A DNA stretch of 36,228 nt from Alicyclobacillus pomorum DSM 14955 (GTDB lineage Bacteria > Bacillota > Bacilli > Alicyclobacillales > Alicyclobacillaceae). A program made the position numbers and the translations under genes. The DNA lies in contig NZ_AXAR01000001.1 of the NCBI RefSeq assembly GCF_000472905.1, forward strand, positions 328,840-365,067, in the 5' to 3' direction. The first letter of the stretch is position 1. Every line of letters begins with the position of its first letter. Positions 6,670 through 15,283 of this stretch are shown piece after piece. Below the pieces are notes generated by a model, which was not told the origin of the DNA, ran no database searches, and worked only from the letters and a program-made list of their open reading frames with translations.

Positions 6670-8502
6670 ATGCGCAATGCATGGCTCGTTGCAGGCGCCG
6701 CCGTGATGGCATCCGGAATTCCGTTCTTCGGTACCGTTGCCGAAGCAGGAACAGCGCAGGGGAGCCCACCCACGACTGCTGAGACAATGCACGCTCGGTA
6801 TCCGGATCAGAATCCCGGAGCCAATCCGGATAATCCAGCGTCCTATCCGTTTCTGCCCCCCGGACAAGTCGTGCCCCATCTTGCAGGTCGGACCGCCAAT
6901 CCGCAGCCGGTTGGACAAGACTTGGCACTGAATCGTCCCTACATCATTACCGCACAAATTCCGGACTCCTATTGGCACAACATGGAGCAGTCCAACTACC
7001 CGGATCAAGGGCAGCTGACGAACGGGAAGATGGCCACCCTTAACTTTAAAGATCCGCAGTGGGTGGGTTTGGCATACCAGTATGTCCACGACATCACCGT
7101 GGATCTCGGACAAGTCGAGAACATCAAAGGGTGTTCGCTCGACTTCTTGCAAGATCTCGGTGCGGGCATCGTGTTTCCGGACAGCGTGACCTACTACGTG
7201 TCGCAAGACGGAAAGAACTGGGCGCCCGTCGGCGCCGTGCCCTCTTCCCAAGGCGCTGGGGATTTCACACCGCAGACGCAAGCTTTTGAACGTTCCGGGA
7301 TCAATGTCAACGCACGGTATGTCCGCGCCGAGTTTACCAACAAGATTTGGGGATTCATCGACCAGTTTGAAGTGTACGGCAACCCCACGCCAGATCCACG
7401 CGCCGAGACACCGCATGGTCATCCGACGGTGACGTGGCAAACGGGCTACTTGAGGGCCAGCAGCCCGGCGACCGGTGGCATCCATAACATGCTGCTCTGC
7501 TACACGGACGGGTATGGGCCACTCGGCACCTGGCAGGTCAGCGACTTCTTGCCGATGGTGGCCAACGAGGACGCATCGGGTCATGCCCGCGGCCCCATGT
7601 ACGATGGATTCCTCTTCAGTAATTATAGCTTGAGCACGTCGGAGGACGCATGGAACAGTTGGCTTAAAGACCTGTTCTCACCGGGGGTTCAGTTGTCCGC
7701 GCTGGATCAGGCTGTGTCGCAGTACAAGGCGCAATTGAAAAAGGAGCAGAGCGCTCGTCTTCCAGGGCTGTGGCCGGACGGCAAAGTCAAGGTGGTCGTT
7801 ACGATTCCGACCATCCAAGACACGAGCAATTTCGGACCTGTCGGGAACGACAGTTCGCTCGACCTGAATCCACAGGATGTAGGGCAGCAGAAGGCGCTTG
7901 AAAACAAACTGAAAGCCGTCCAGTGGTACATACAACAGACAATGCGCGACTTTCAGCAGGCAAAGTTTCAAAACCTCGAGCTGGCCGGTTTCTATTGGCA
8001 ACCTGAATCGCTCAACGTCACAAAACCGGAGGACGCAGCGCTGGTCAAAGGGACGTCTGAGTTGGTTCACCAAGCTTGGATGCGGTTCTACTGGATCCCG
8101 TTCTACGGAGCGGTCGGGTTGACCGAATGGCGGAAGCTTGGCTTCGATGCTGTGATGGTCCAGCCCAACGTTTCGTTCAATTGGGATATGCCGCCCGGGC
8201 CCCGCTTCGAGTCCGTGGCGCAGTTCGCAAAGACGTACGGGACGGGGGTTGAGATAGAGGCGCACTGGGACGTGATGTCGAGTGACTCGAGCCTGGCCCA
8301 GACCGCGCAGAATCGCTACTTTGATTACTTCACGGCTGGTCATTTGCTCGGGTTCGAAGACAATGTGATGAACAGCTACTACGAGAATTCGAAAACGCTG
8401 GTCACGGCGTACGCTGACCAGACGCCCTTCTACCATCGGGTGTACGACGACACAAACCAATTTATTGACAGGTTGTGGGACGGTACACAGTACACCCAAT
8501 GA
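6670..8502 (+). CDS. Secreted discoidin-like plus DUF4855 protein (first copy)
   Basis: The 610-residue product starts at ATG 6670, which has GGAGGAGGG at 6656-6664 just upstream; an in-frame ATG at 6646 has none. It opens with a Sec signal (MRNAWLVAGA..., likely cut after AEA at about residue 26) and a proline-rich linker. Residues about 84-238 resemble a coagulation factor 5/8 C (discoidin) carbohydrate-binding domain (DLALNRPY, LTNGK, WVGL, ITVDLGQ, YYVSQDGKNW, ARYVRAEF, DQFEVYG). Residues about 250-605 are DUF4855, which reads like a TIM barrel: GFYWQPE (E446), FYWIPFYG, LGFDAVMVQPN and GVEIE (E528, E530). Those glutamates recur in the paralogue at 18209, making them candidate catalytic residues. 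Known function is lacking; a glycan-active role is inferred from the neighbours. It heads an operon with the ABC importer. Confidence 0.85.
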   Translation: MRNAWLVAGAAVMASGIPFFGTVAEAGTAQGSPPTTAETMHARYPDQNPGANPDNPASYPFLPPGQVVPHLAGRTANPQPVGQDLALNRPYIITAQIPDSYWHNMEQSNYPDQGQLTNGKMATLNFKDPQWVGLAYQYVHDITVDLGQVENIKGCSLDFLQDLGAGIVFPDSVTYYVSQDGKNWAPVGAVPSSQGAGDFTPQTQAFERSGINVNARYVRAEFTNKIWGFIDQFEVYGNPTPDPRAETPHGHPTVTWQTGYLRASSPATGGIHNMLLCYTDGYGPLGTWQVSDFLPMVANEDASGHARGPMYDGFLFSNYSLSTSEDAWNSWLKDLFSPGVQLSALDQAVSQYKAQLKKEQSARLPGLWPDGKVKVVVTIPTIQDTSNFGPVGNDSSLDLNPQDVGQQKALENKLKAVQWYIQQTMRDFQQAKFQNLELAGFYWQPESLNVTKPEDAALVKGTSELVHQAWMRFYWIPFYGAVGLTEWRKLGFDAVMVQPNVSFNWDMPPGPRFESVAQFAKTYGTGVEIEAHWDVMSSDSSLAQTAQNRYFDYFTAGHLLGFEDNVMNSYYENSKTLVTAYADQTPFYHRVYDDTNQFIDRLWDGTQYTQ

Positions 8503-8565
8503 GGTTCGGGAACAGTCAGGTCTATGGGATACGCACAGAGTTGAATGGAGAAAGGGGTATGTAAC

Positions 8566-9882
8566 GTGAAGAGCAGATGGTTGAAAGCGGCATCCGTTGC
8601 GATGGTTGGATCCATCTCCACCTTCGGCCTCGTGGCCTGCGGGAACGGGGGTGGTGGCAATAACACGGGCAACAGCGGAGGAACCGTCGAGATTACGTTC
8701 TGGCATCCCTGGACGGCAGCGGACCAAGGCCCAATCAATGCTGTAGTCGACGAGTTTAACAAGACGCACAAAGATGTGCACGTCACGGCCATCGGAAACC
8801 AGAATAACCAGAAGCAGACCATCGCCTTAGCGGGCGGATCACCCCCGGATATCATCCTGACGGCATCCACCAACATCATTCCGTGGGCGGGTCAAGGGGC
8901 GATTGAACCGCTTGATTCGGACATAAAGCAGAGCAACTTCAGCACAGCCCAATTCATTCCAGGGTTGATGACGGACTTGGAGTACAACGGTCATACCTAC
9001 GCGCTGCCTTACAGCGTGGGGATTGAGAGCGCACTCTTGTACAACAAGAAAGATTTCCAGGCTGCCGGCATCAAGAGTCCGCCCAAGACGCTCAACGAGC
9101 TGTACGCTGATGCGCAGAAGCTGACGAAGCGAGACAGCGCTGGGAACATCACGCAAATTGGGTTTATGCCCGATTTTCCGTGGTTCGACCCTGTGTTCTG
9201 GCCACTGGTTTTCGGCGGAAAGTTCTACGACCCAGCGGCCAAACAGGTCACACCGACGGATCCAGCGAACATCCAGGCGTTGGAGTACGAGCGCAAATTC
9301 TATCAACTGTATGGCGCCAACCAGATGAACAAGTTCAAATCCGGCTTCGGCAAGCTCGGCACGCCGAACGATCCGCTCGTGACCGGCCAGCTGGCGATGG
9401 AGATGGGGTGGGACTACACGGACGCACAGTACAGGGGCGATAATGGCCCCATCGGCGTGGCTCCGTTCCCGTATCCGGACGGCCATCCTGAACTCGCCGG
9501 CGCCGGCCTGATGGGTTCCGACGCGGTGTTCATCCCAGCAAAGTCCAAGCATAAGCAGGCTGCGTGGGAGTTTCTGCAGTGGATGGTGGGCGAGAAGCCG
9601 CAAATTCTGTTCTCCAAGGAAGGAAACTCCATCCCATCGGTCACGGCGGCGTTGACCGATCCATCGTTGGTCGATGATCCGAAGATGAAAGTGATGGATC
9701 CGTTCTTCAAAATGGCATCCAGTCATAATTTGGGTGCCTTCCCTGCAAGCACATACGCGGCGAAGTATGCCCAGGCACTGATTGACGAAGGGCAGAAGGT
9801 ATTGCTTGGACAGGAAAGCGCGGCGGCTGCGATGGCGCAGGTCAAGCAGCAGATTCAACCGCTCGTCGGCCAAGGGAACTAG
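8566..9882 (+). CDS. CUT1-type sugar ABC transporter, substrate-binding lipoprotein
   Basis: This is the extracellular, lipid-anchored binding protein of a carbohydrate importer. The lipobox LVAC places the acylated cysteine at residue 25, followed by a glycine/asparagine-rich linker (GNGGGGNNTGNSGG). The mature part has family-1 hallmarks: VEITFWHPW, LAGGSPPDIILT, LPYSVGIESALLYNKKDFQAAGI, and the AAWEFLQWM helix. The length is 438 residues. The chosen start is GTG 8566, with AAAGGGG at 8550-8556; an ATG at 8545 lies before that site and would disrupt the signal peptide. The gene lies 63 bases after the DUF4855 gene and before two permeases. Ligand is unknown, but a product of the DUF4855 protein is a reasonable guess. 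Confidence 0.92.
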   Translation: MKSRWLKAASVAMVGSISTFGLVACGNGGGGNNTGNSGGTVEITFWHPWTAADQGPINAVVDEFNKTHKDVHVTAIGNQNNQKQTIALAGGSPPDIILTASTNIIPWAGQGAIEPLDSDIKQSNFSTAQFIPGLMTDLEYNGHTYALPYSVGIESALLYNKKDFQAAGIKSPPKTLNELYADAQKLTKRDSAGNITQIGFMPDFPWFDPVFWPLVFGGKFYDPAAKQVTPTDPANIQALEYERKFYQLYGANQMNKFKSGFGKLGTPNDPLVTGQLAMEMGWDYTDAQYRGDNGPIGVAPFPYPDGHPELAGAGLMGSDAVFIPAKSKHKQAAWEFLQWMVGEKPQILFSKEGNSIPSVTAALTDPSLVDDPKMKVMDPFFKMASSHNLGAFPASTYAAKYAQALIDEGQKVLLGQESAAAAMAQVKQQIQPLVGQGN

Positions 9883-9988
9883 GTCGGCGATGTGCAACGC
9901 ACACGGTATCTCGTCCTGCTGAACCAAGCCATCGGACTGTTGCAAATCGCTTAGGTATTTACCACCGCTCAGGCGTGTATCGGACCAG

Positions 9989-10020
9989 GCGAAATGGGGT
10001 GCCGCAGCAGCCCATTTCGC
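9989..10020 (+). terminator. Hairpin between binding-protein and permease genes
   Basis: A perfect 10-base-pair stem, GCGAAATGGG (9989-9998) and CCCATTTCGC (10011-10020), encloses a 12-base loop. There is no T-run after it, so it is probably not a full terminator. In ABC operons such a hairpin after the binding-protein gene often stabilises the upstream mRNA or attenuates the permease genes; that role here is inferred. Confidence 0.6.
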
Positions 10021-10104
10021 GGCGTTCTGCACGTCTGTGGGATGAGCATGGCGGCGGCGCCTTACAACGTCAGAAGGTTCTCGCGATACCGAAGGAGTGG
10101 CAGT

Positions 10105-11040
10105 ATGAGCGCAAGCACAGTGAATGCGAACTTGTTGGGAATCCGCAGCCGGCGACGCAAGGCCTTGTTGGTTGGTTTGTTATTCGCGAGCCCCTGGATC
10201 CTAGGCTTTTTGATCTTTCAACTCTACCCCATTCTCATCTCGTTTTACTACAGCTTGACCGATTATCATTTGATGTCGGCTCCGCATTTTACGGGATTGA
10301 AGAATTACCAGGACCTGTTTCGGGATCCAAAGTTCTATCAGTCTCTGTACAATACCATCTACATCACCATTTTCGGCTTTGTGCCGCAGCTGGCGTTCTC
10401 GTTATTTATCGCGTTGTTGCTGAACATGAACGTAAAAGGGCAATCCATCTACCGTACCATCTTTTTCTTGCCGACCATTGTACCGCTCGTTGCCAGTTCC
10501 TTGCTGTGGATGTGGCTACTGAATGGTGAGCACGGGCTTGTGAACGAAATCTTGCGGAGTCTAGGGATGGGGCAACCGGCTTGGCTGGCTGATCCCAACT
10601 GGACGAAACCAGCCTTAATCTTGATGGGGTTCTGGGGAACCGGAATTGGTACGGTGATGTACCTTGCGGCACTACAGGACGTGCCGCGCGAGTACTACGA
10701 GGCGGCGGCAATTGACGGGGCCGGACCGTGGCAGCGGTTCTGGAAAATTACGTTCCCTTCGATTTCGCCGATGACGCTCTTTCAATTGATTACAGGGTTG
10801 ATTGGTTCGTTCCAATATTTCACGCAAGCGTACGTATTTGCGAACGATCCGAACAACATCGGTGGACCCGGCGGCTCGATGTTGTTCTATGCCACTTATC
10901 TCTACCAGCAAGCGTTTTCGTTCCTCGACATGGGGTACGCTTCAGCAATGGCGTGGGTGCTCTTCGTCATTGTCCTGGTCCTCACGATTCTGGTGTTTCG
11001 CACTTCCGCGAGATGGGTGTACTACGGAGGCGAAAAGTGA
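10105..11040 (+). CDS. Sugar ABC transporter permease (MalF/UgpA type)
   Basis: The 311-residue inner-membrane permease has six predicted helices, starting with LLVGLLFASPWILGFLIFQL, and the cytoplasmic EAA loop EYYEAAAIDGAGPWQRF (about residues 197-213) that docks the ATPase. The frame is open from 9994, but ATG 10105 is preceded by GAAGGAGTGG and gives the normal basic N-terminus, so it is chosen. The stop TGA (11038-11040) overlaps the ATG of the next permease by one base, showing translational coupling. It pairs with the binding protein at 8566. No ATP-binding subunit is encoded in the window, so a shared MsmX/MsmK-type ATPase elsewhere is presumed. Confidence 0.93.
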   Translation: MSASTVNANLLGIRSRRRKALLVGLLFASPWILGFLIFQLYPILISFYYSLTDYHLMSAPHFTGLKNYQDLFRDPKFYQSLYNTIYITIFGFVPQLAFSLFIALLLNMNVKGQSIYRTIFFLPTIVPLVASSLLWMWLLNGEHGLVNEILRSLGMGQPAWLADPNWTKPALILMGFWGTGIGTVMYLAALQDVPREYYEAAAIDGAGPWQRFWKITFPSISPMTLFQLITGLIGSFQYFTQAYVFANDPNNIGGPGGSMLFYATYLYQQAFSFLDMGYASAMAWVLFVIVLVLTILVFRTSARWVYYGGEK

Positions 11041-11921
11041 TGAATCCACAGCTTGCAGATCTGTTCGAGGCCCAACCAGCAAACCCCCCAATGCGTTGGA
11101 GCGTTGTGTTCCGGAGGCGCATTCTCCCACACGTGCCACTTGTCCTGGTAGGAATCCTGTTCCTGATGCCGTTCGCCTGGTTGGTCGTGACGTCTGTGGA
11201 GACGGACCAGGAGATTTTTTCTTCGCACCCTGTCTTTTTCCCACACGTGTTGCAGTGGTCCAATTATGCGCAGGCCGTTCAGGATTTTCCCTTTCTGCAA
11301 TACACGTACAATACCTTGTATATCGCGTTTTTCTCCATCATTGGACAGGTCATCTCTTGCCCGCTGGTCGCCTATTCTTTTTCCCGTTTGCGCTATCCGG
11401 GCCGCACGTTCTTGTTCTTTCTCATGATGTCGACCATGATTCTGCCGTCCCAGGTGACGATGGTCCCGGTATACGTCATGTGGAACAAGATGGGCTTAAT
11501 CAACACGTTTTGGCCGCTCATCATTCCGCATTTTTTCGGTTCCGCGATGTACATCTTCCTGCTCCGGCAGTTCTTCATGTCCATTCCATTTGAATTGTCG
11601 GAGGCGGCCAAGATTGACGGTGCCTCAGAGTTTCGCATCTTTACTCAAATTATGATCCCTCTGGCAAAGCCGGCCATGTATACGGTGATCCTGTTTCAGT
11701 TCCTGGCGAGTTGGAGCGATTTCATGGGTCCGTTGATTTATCTGAACGATCCGACCAAGTGGACGCTCTCCATTGGACTGCAGTCGTTCATCGGGGATCA
11801 CAGCGTCCAATGGGGACTGCTGATGGCAGCCTCCACGTTATTCACCTTGCCCATCATTGTGCTGTACTTCTTTGTACAGAGAAGGTTCATCCAGGGGATC
11901 ACGCTGACCGGCATCAAGTAA
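11040..11921 (+). CDS. Sugar ABC transporter permease (MalG/UgpE type)
   Basis: This is the second permease of the CUT1 importer, 293 residues with six membrane helices. The EAA loop is FELSEAAKIDGASEFRIF (about residues 184-201), followed by the usual IPLAKPA. The C-terminus QRRFIQGITLTGIK is the standard MalG-type ending. ATG 11040 overlaps the stop of the preceding permease gene. A longer open frame extends upstream to 10728 but that part is only the other reading frame of the first permease. Partner subunits are encoded at 8566 and 10105; the ATPase is missing from the locus. Confidence 0.94.
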   Translation: MNPQLADLFEAQPANPPMRWSVVFRRRILPHVPLVLVGILFLMPFAWLVVTSVETDQEIFSSHPVFFPHVLQWSNYAQAVQDFPFLQYTYNTLYIAFFSIIGQVISCPLVAYSFSRLRYPGRTFLFFLMMSTMILPSQVTMVPVYVMWNKMGLINTFWPLIIPHFFGSAMYIFLLRQFFMSIPFELSEAAKIDGASEFRIFTQIMIPLAKPAMYTVILFQFLASWSDFMGPLIYLNDPTKWTLSIGLQSFIGDHSVQWGLLMAASTLFTLPIIVLYFFVQRRFIQGITLTGIK

Positions 11922-11968
11922 GGGAGCCGAAGGAACCTGCCCAATCGGTAGGGAAAGGGGCAGATCAG

Positions 11969-13048
11969 ATGGAAGCGACGGAGATCCGGCAGGCGCGGAC
12001 ATGGGCTGAACGGGAATCGTGTCTCATGTTTTGGAGCAGCGTGTTTCCGGAAGATGCTTCGTATTTTGCTGAGCGGTTGGCTGCCGAGGCGGACTGCGGT
12101 CTTGAGACGACCTGGCTGGCGTTGGTGGACGGGCAGATGGTGTCGGCCGCTCAGGTGTTTCCGTATTGGGCACGGCTCGGCAAGGCGAGCGTGCGAATGG
12201 GCGGCATCGGCAATGTGGCGACCAGGCCCGACTACCGCGGCCGCGGTCTGGCACGAGCCATCTTGAACGCCCAGATCCATTGGATGTCTGAGAACGGTTT
12301 CGCGGTTTCCGCCTTGTACACCGGGATTCCGGATTTCTATGAGGCGCTTGGTTGGCGCATCGCGCCCCGCGAGATGCTGGTCGTGGAAGGACCGGCGTTG
12401 GCGACGTTGGCCGCGGAACCATCGGCGCCGTACGAGGTGAACCCATATCGGGCATCGGACGCGGAGGAGGTCTGCCGCCTCTACGAGGCGTTCAACGCAG
12501 GCCGTCCCGGGTCCCGCATCCGTGAACTTCCCTACGCACAGGCCAGTTTTGACCGGACCGTGCGGCGGGGGACGTTTTTGCTCGCCCGGCGCAACGGGCG
12601 GTTGGCTGGCTATGTACGCGCCGTGCCCGGTCCGGAGAAGACGGTACGGGTCTGTGAGTTGTGCTATGCGGAGGGAGAGGAGTCGGCGGCGCCCTGCTTG
12701 GTGCAGCAGCTTGCGCGCCGGTCGGAGGGGCTGGAGCGCCTGGAAATCGGTGTGCCGGCTGACCACCACCTGTGGGCCTGGGTTTCACGTGGGATGGCAG
12801 CCGTCAAGCCGATGAACGATGTGATGTGTCGCATTGTCGACCCAGTGCGGCTCATGGCGGCCTGGCGGGAATCGGGGTTCGGCGACACGGTGACGGATTC
12901 CTCGGATGATACGGCAGCGTTGGCGGCGTTGTTGCTGGCGGGCGCGCGGCCCAGCCATGGGTGTGCTGCTGGCGGCGCCCTCCGTATGGCTGAGCTTCGG
13001 GCTATCAGTGCCTGCCCGCCCATGTTGTGGGAGAGTGATGCGTATTGA
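11969..13048 (+). CDS. GNAT family N-acetyltransferase, probable tandem-domain (Eis-like)
   Basis: The 359-residue product begins with a typical acetyl-CoA-binding GNAT domain: a strand with GGIGNVAT, then RPDYRGRGLARAIL (about residues 86-99), which is motif A with the pyrophosphate loop. IPDFYEALGW follows as motif B. Residues about 160-359 look like a second, degenerate acyltransferase domain (TFLLARRNGRLAGYVRAV), as in the Eis group. ATG 11969 follows GGGAAAGGGG at 11951-11960, 47 bases after the permease. The stop overlaps the TTG start of the next gene, so it belongs to the same operon. Acetylation of an amino sugar or a drug-like amine is possible; substrate is not predictable. Confidence 0.8.
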   Translation: MEATEIRQARTWAERESCLMFWSSVFPEDASYFAERLAAEADCGLETTWLALVDGQMVSAAQVFPYWARLGKASVRMGGIGNVATRPDYRGRGLARAILNAQIHWMSENGFAVSALYTGIPDFYEALGWRIAPREMLVVEGPALATLAAEPSAPYEVNPYRASDAEEVCRLYEAFNAGRPGSRIRELPYAQASFDRTVRRGTFLLARRNGRLAGYVRAVPGPEKTVRVCELCYAEGEESAAPCLVQQLARRSEGLERLEIGVPADHHLWAWVSRGMAAVKPMNDVMCRIVDPVRLMAAWRESGFGDTVTDSSDDTAALAALLLAGARPSHGCAAGGALRMAELRAISACPPMLWESDAY

Positions 13049-14178
13049 AGATGACGGCCATTGAAGCGTTTCCGGTTCGACTGCCGCTGCGCCGGCCGTT
13101 CGCGACTTCTGGTGGCGTGGTGGGCGACATGGCGTCCGGCGCTCCGCACGTGTATGTCCGAGTTACGGCGAGCGACGGCAGTGTCGGCTGGGGAGAAGCG
13201 CGGCCGAGCCCGCGCTGGAGCTACGAGACGCTGGAATCCGTGGTGACCACGATTCGCCGCTATATCGCCCCCGCGTTGCTCGGTCAATCCGTCCTCTCCA
13301 GCACGGAAATCCTGCGCGCCATGGACGCGGAGATTGCGCCCGGTCCCGGCGGTGGGCAACCGATTGCAAAAGCGGCCATCGATACGGCGGTACACGACCT
13401 TCTCGCGCGGCGCCAGCGTGTGCCCTTGTGTGCGCTGTGGGGGACGGCACCGCGAGCGGCCATCCGTTTGTCTTACCTCATCAGCACCAAGGATGCGGCG
13501 GATGCGGAAGCGATGGCGAAAGCCGCCAGGGAAGCTGGATATCAGGGCATTGACTTGAAAATCGGGTTTGGCTTGCAGGTGGACGAAGCTTTGTTGGAAG
13601 CCGTGGCCCCGTACGCGAAAGACCTGTTCTTCCGCGTCGACGCCAACCAGGCATACACACTGCCCGAGGCCATCGCGATGGCCCGGCGGATGGGCCGCCT
13701 TGGTGTCAGCGTGTTCGAACAACCGCTGGCCGCACTGGACTGGCTCGGCCATGCCGAACTGCGGCGCAAGGTGGACGTCCCTGTGGCTTTGGACGAGGGT
13801 ATTTGGGACGCGATGATGCTGTTGCAAGCGATTCGTCTGGAGGCGTGCGACGCAGTGGTTGTGAAGTTGACAAAAATGGGCGGCCTCGCGCGCGCCAGGC
13901 TGTGCGGCGAACTGGCCCGGGAGGCCGGGCTTGGCTTGCTGGGCGGCGGATTGACCGAATCTAGCCTGGGCCTCGTTGCCAGCGCACACTTGTTTCACGC
14001 GCTGGGGATAGAAGACCCGGTGGATCTCAACGGCCCGTTCTTCCTCGCAGATGACCCAATTGACCGAAAGCCGATTGTGCTCGACGGGTCAGCGCAACTG
14101 CCGGAGGGCGAGGGACTTGGCTGCACGGTGGTGATGGAGCGGTTGCGGCGCTTTGCAGTGCCGCCGGAACCGATGTAA
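13045..14178 (+). CDS. Enolase-superfamily enzyme (mandelate racemase/muconate lactonizing type)
   Basis: The 377-residue protein has the N-terminal capping domain (VRLPLRRPFATSGG, GWGEARPSP) and a C-terminal (beta/alpha)7 barrel. Metal ligands are D199 (VDANQ), E225 (FEQPL) and D250 (LDEGI). The barrel also has K172 at the end of the second strand and K274/K277 (VVKLTKMGG). The usual KxK of the muconate lactonizing group is here D170-L-K172, so the first lysine is absent. Such enzymes abstract a proton next to a carboxylate (acid-sugar dehydratases, epimerases, lactonases). The TTG at 13045 overlaps the GNAT stop; ATG 13051 is an alternative start. In this locus an aldonate or uronate dehydratase role is plausible but unproven. 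Confidence 0.85.
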   Translation: MKMTAIEAFPVRLPLRRPFATSGGVVGDMASGAPHVYVRVTASDGSVGWGEARPSPRWSYETLESVVTTIRRYIAPALLGQSVLSSTEILRAMDAEIAPGPGGGQPIAKAAIDTAVHDLLARRQRVPLCALWGTAPRAAIRLSYLISTKDAADAEAMAKAAREAGYQGIDLKIGFGLQVDEALLEAVAPYAKDLFFRVDANQAYTLPEAIAMARRMGRLGVSVFEQPLAALDWLGHAELRRKVDVPVALDEGIWDAMMLLQAIRLEACDAVVVKLTKMGGLARARLCGELAREAGLGLLGGGLTESSLGLVASAHLFHALGIEDPVDLNGPFFLADDPIDRKPIVLDGSAQLPEGEGLGCTVVMERLRRFAVPPEPM

Positions 14179-14205
14179 CGAACTGGGATGGGAGGCAGAC
14201 GGAAT

Positions 14206-15228
14206 ATGGCGAAGTTCCCGCGGGAGAGGGTTCGGTTCGGCATCGTGGGTTGCGGTGTGGTATCTCACTTGCATGCGGAAGCGCTTAAGGCGTGCCCGAT
14301 GACGGAATTGGTCGCTGTCGCGGATGTCGACCGGGATCGGGCGGGGCGGTTTGCAGTGGAACACGGTGTGCCCCGCGTCTATACGGATTTCCGTGAGCTT
14401 TTGGCCGAGCGCAAGGTCGATGCGGTATGTGTGTGTACTCCGAGTGGCATGCACGGGGACATTGTACTGGCGGCAGCGGAAGCCCGAAAGCATGTGCTCT
14501 GCGAAAAACCGTTAGAAATCCGCGCGGAGCGGATGACCGCGATGATTGAGGCCTGTCGCCGGGCTGGGGTCAAGCTTGGCGCCGTCTACCAGCGGCGTGC
14601 CTTGCCGCTTGTCGAGCAAGTGAAACGCGCCATTGACCGCGGCGAACTCGGAAAGCTCGTGTTGTGTGACGCGTCACTCAAGTATTATCGCCATCAGTCG
14701 TACTACGACAGCGCTGGTTGGCGCGGCACCTGGGCGATGGACGGGGGTGGCGCCTTAATGAACCAGGGAGTCCACGGCGTCGACATGATTCAATGGCTGG
14801 CTGGCGGGGTCGTGTCCGTATTTGGGAAAGCATCGGCGCTTGCCCGCCGCATTGAGGTGGAGGACACGGCAGTGGCGGTCGTCCGCTACCGAAACGGGGC
14901 CCTCGGCGTCATTGAAGCGGCGACGACGGTATACCCAGAGCGTAACACTCGCTTCGAGATCCACGGTGAACGCGGGACCATTGTGTTTGACGACAGCGGG
15001 CTCCTCGAGTGGTGCGTACAGGGTAGCGAGGCTGCCCCTGGCACAGTCGATACGCCGTCCATCTCGGGGGTCGGTTCCTATGGTCACTATCGCTTCGTAG
15101 AAGACATGGCGCAGGCGATTGTGGAGGATAGACAACCGCTCGTGCCTGGTGAAGAGGCACGCAAAGCGGTGGACATCACTCTGGCCATCTACGAATCATC
15201 CCAGACGGGTCGTGAGGTCTTCCTGTAA
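14206..15228 (+). CDS. Gfo/Idh/MocA family oxidoreductase 1
   Basis: This 340-residue NAD(P)-dependent sugar dehydrogenase-like protein has a Rossmann domain (FGIVGCGVVS, residues 11-20), the nicotinamide-side motif CEKP (E100, K101) and a C-terminal alpha/beta domain with GGGALMNQGVHGVD. In place of the common DxGxH catalytic motif it carries NQGVH, a variant I associate with the subgroup related to nucleotide-amino-sugar 3-dehydrogenases; this is only a hint. ATG 14206 is chosen because GGGAGG lies at 14189-14194, downstream of the other in-frame ATG at 14188. It is the last gene of the first operon (6670-15228), closed by the hairpin at 15234-15267. Confidence 0.9.
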   Translation: MAKFPRERVRFGIVGCGVVSHLHAEALKACPMTELVAVADVDRDRAGRFAVEHGVPRVYTDFRELLAERKVDAVCVCTPSGMHGDIVLAAAEARKHVLCEKPLEIRAERMTAMIEACRRAGVKLGAVYQRRALPLVEQVKRAIDRGELGKLVLCDASLKYYRHQSYYDSAGWRGTWAMDGGGALMNQGVHGVDMIQWLAGGVVSVFGKASALARRIEVEDTAVAVVRYRNGALGVIEAATTVYPERNTRFEIHGERGTIVFDDSGLLEWCVQGSEAAPGTVDTPSISGVGSYGHYRFVEDMAQAIVEDRQPLVPGEEARKAVDITLAIYESSQTGREVFL

Positions 15229-15233
15229 TCTGC

Positions 15234-15267
15234 GGACGCGGTCATTTCGTCTTCCGTGACCGCGTCC
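15234..15267. terminator. Hairpin between convergent genes
   Basis: GGACGCGGTCA (15234-15244) pairs perfectly with TGACCGCGTCC (15257-15267) around a 12-base loop. It lies between the convergent oxidoreductase and phosphoesterase genes and could serve both strands. No T-run follows on either side, so efficiency is uncertain. Confidence 0.6.
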
Positions 15268-15283
15268 ATCCAGTGACAGGGCG

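Noticed and set aside
7678-10032. Long minus-strand open frames at 7678-8781 (367 codons) and 8839-10032 (397 codons)
   Set aside because: They are antisense to the DUF4855 and lipoprotein genes, have arginine/histidine-rich composition with no domain pattern, and come from the GC-rich third positions of the real genes.
12664-13998. 444-codon minus-strand open frame
   Set aside because: It is antisense to the GNAT and enolase-type genes, both of which have clear motifs and ribosome binding sites. Its translation shows no fold-like pattern.
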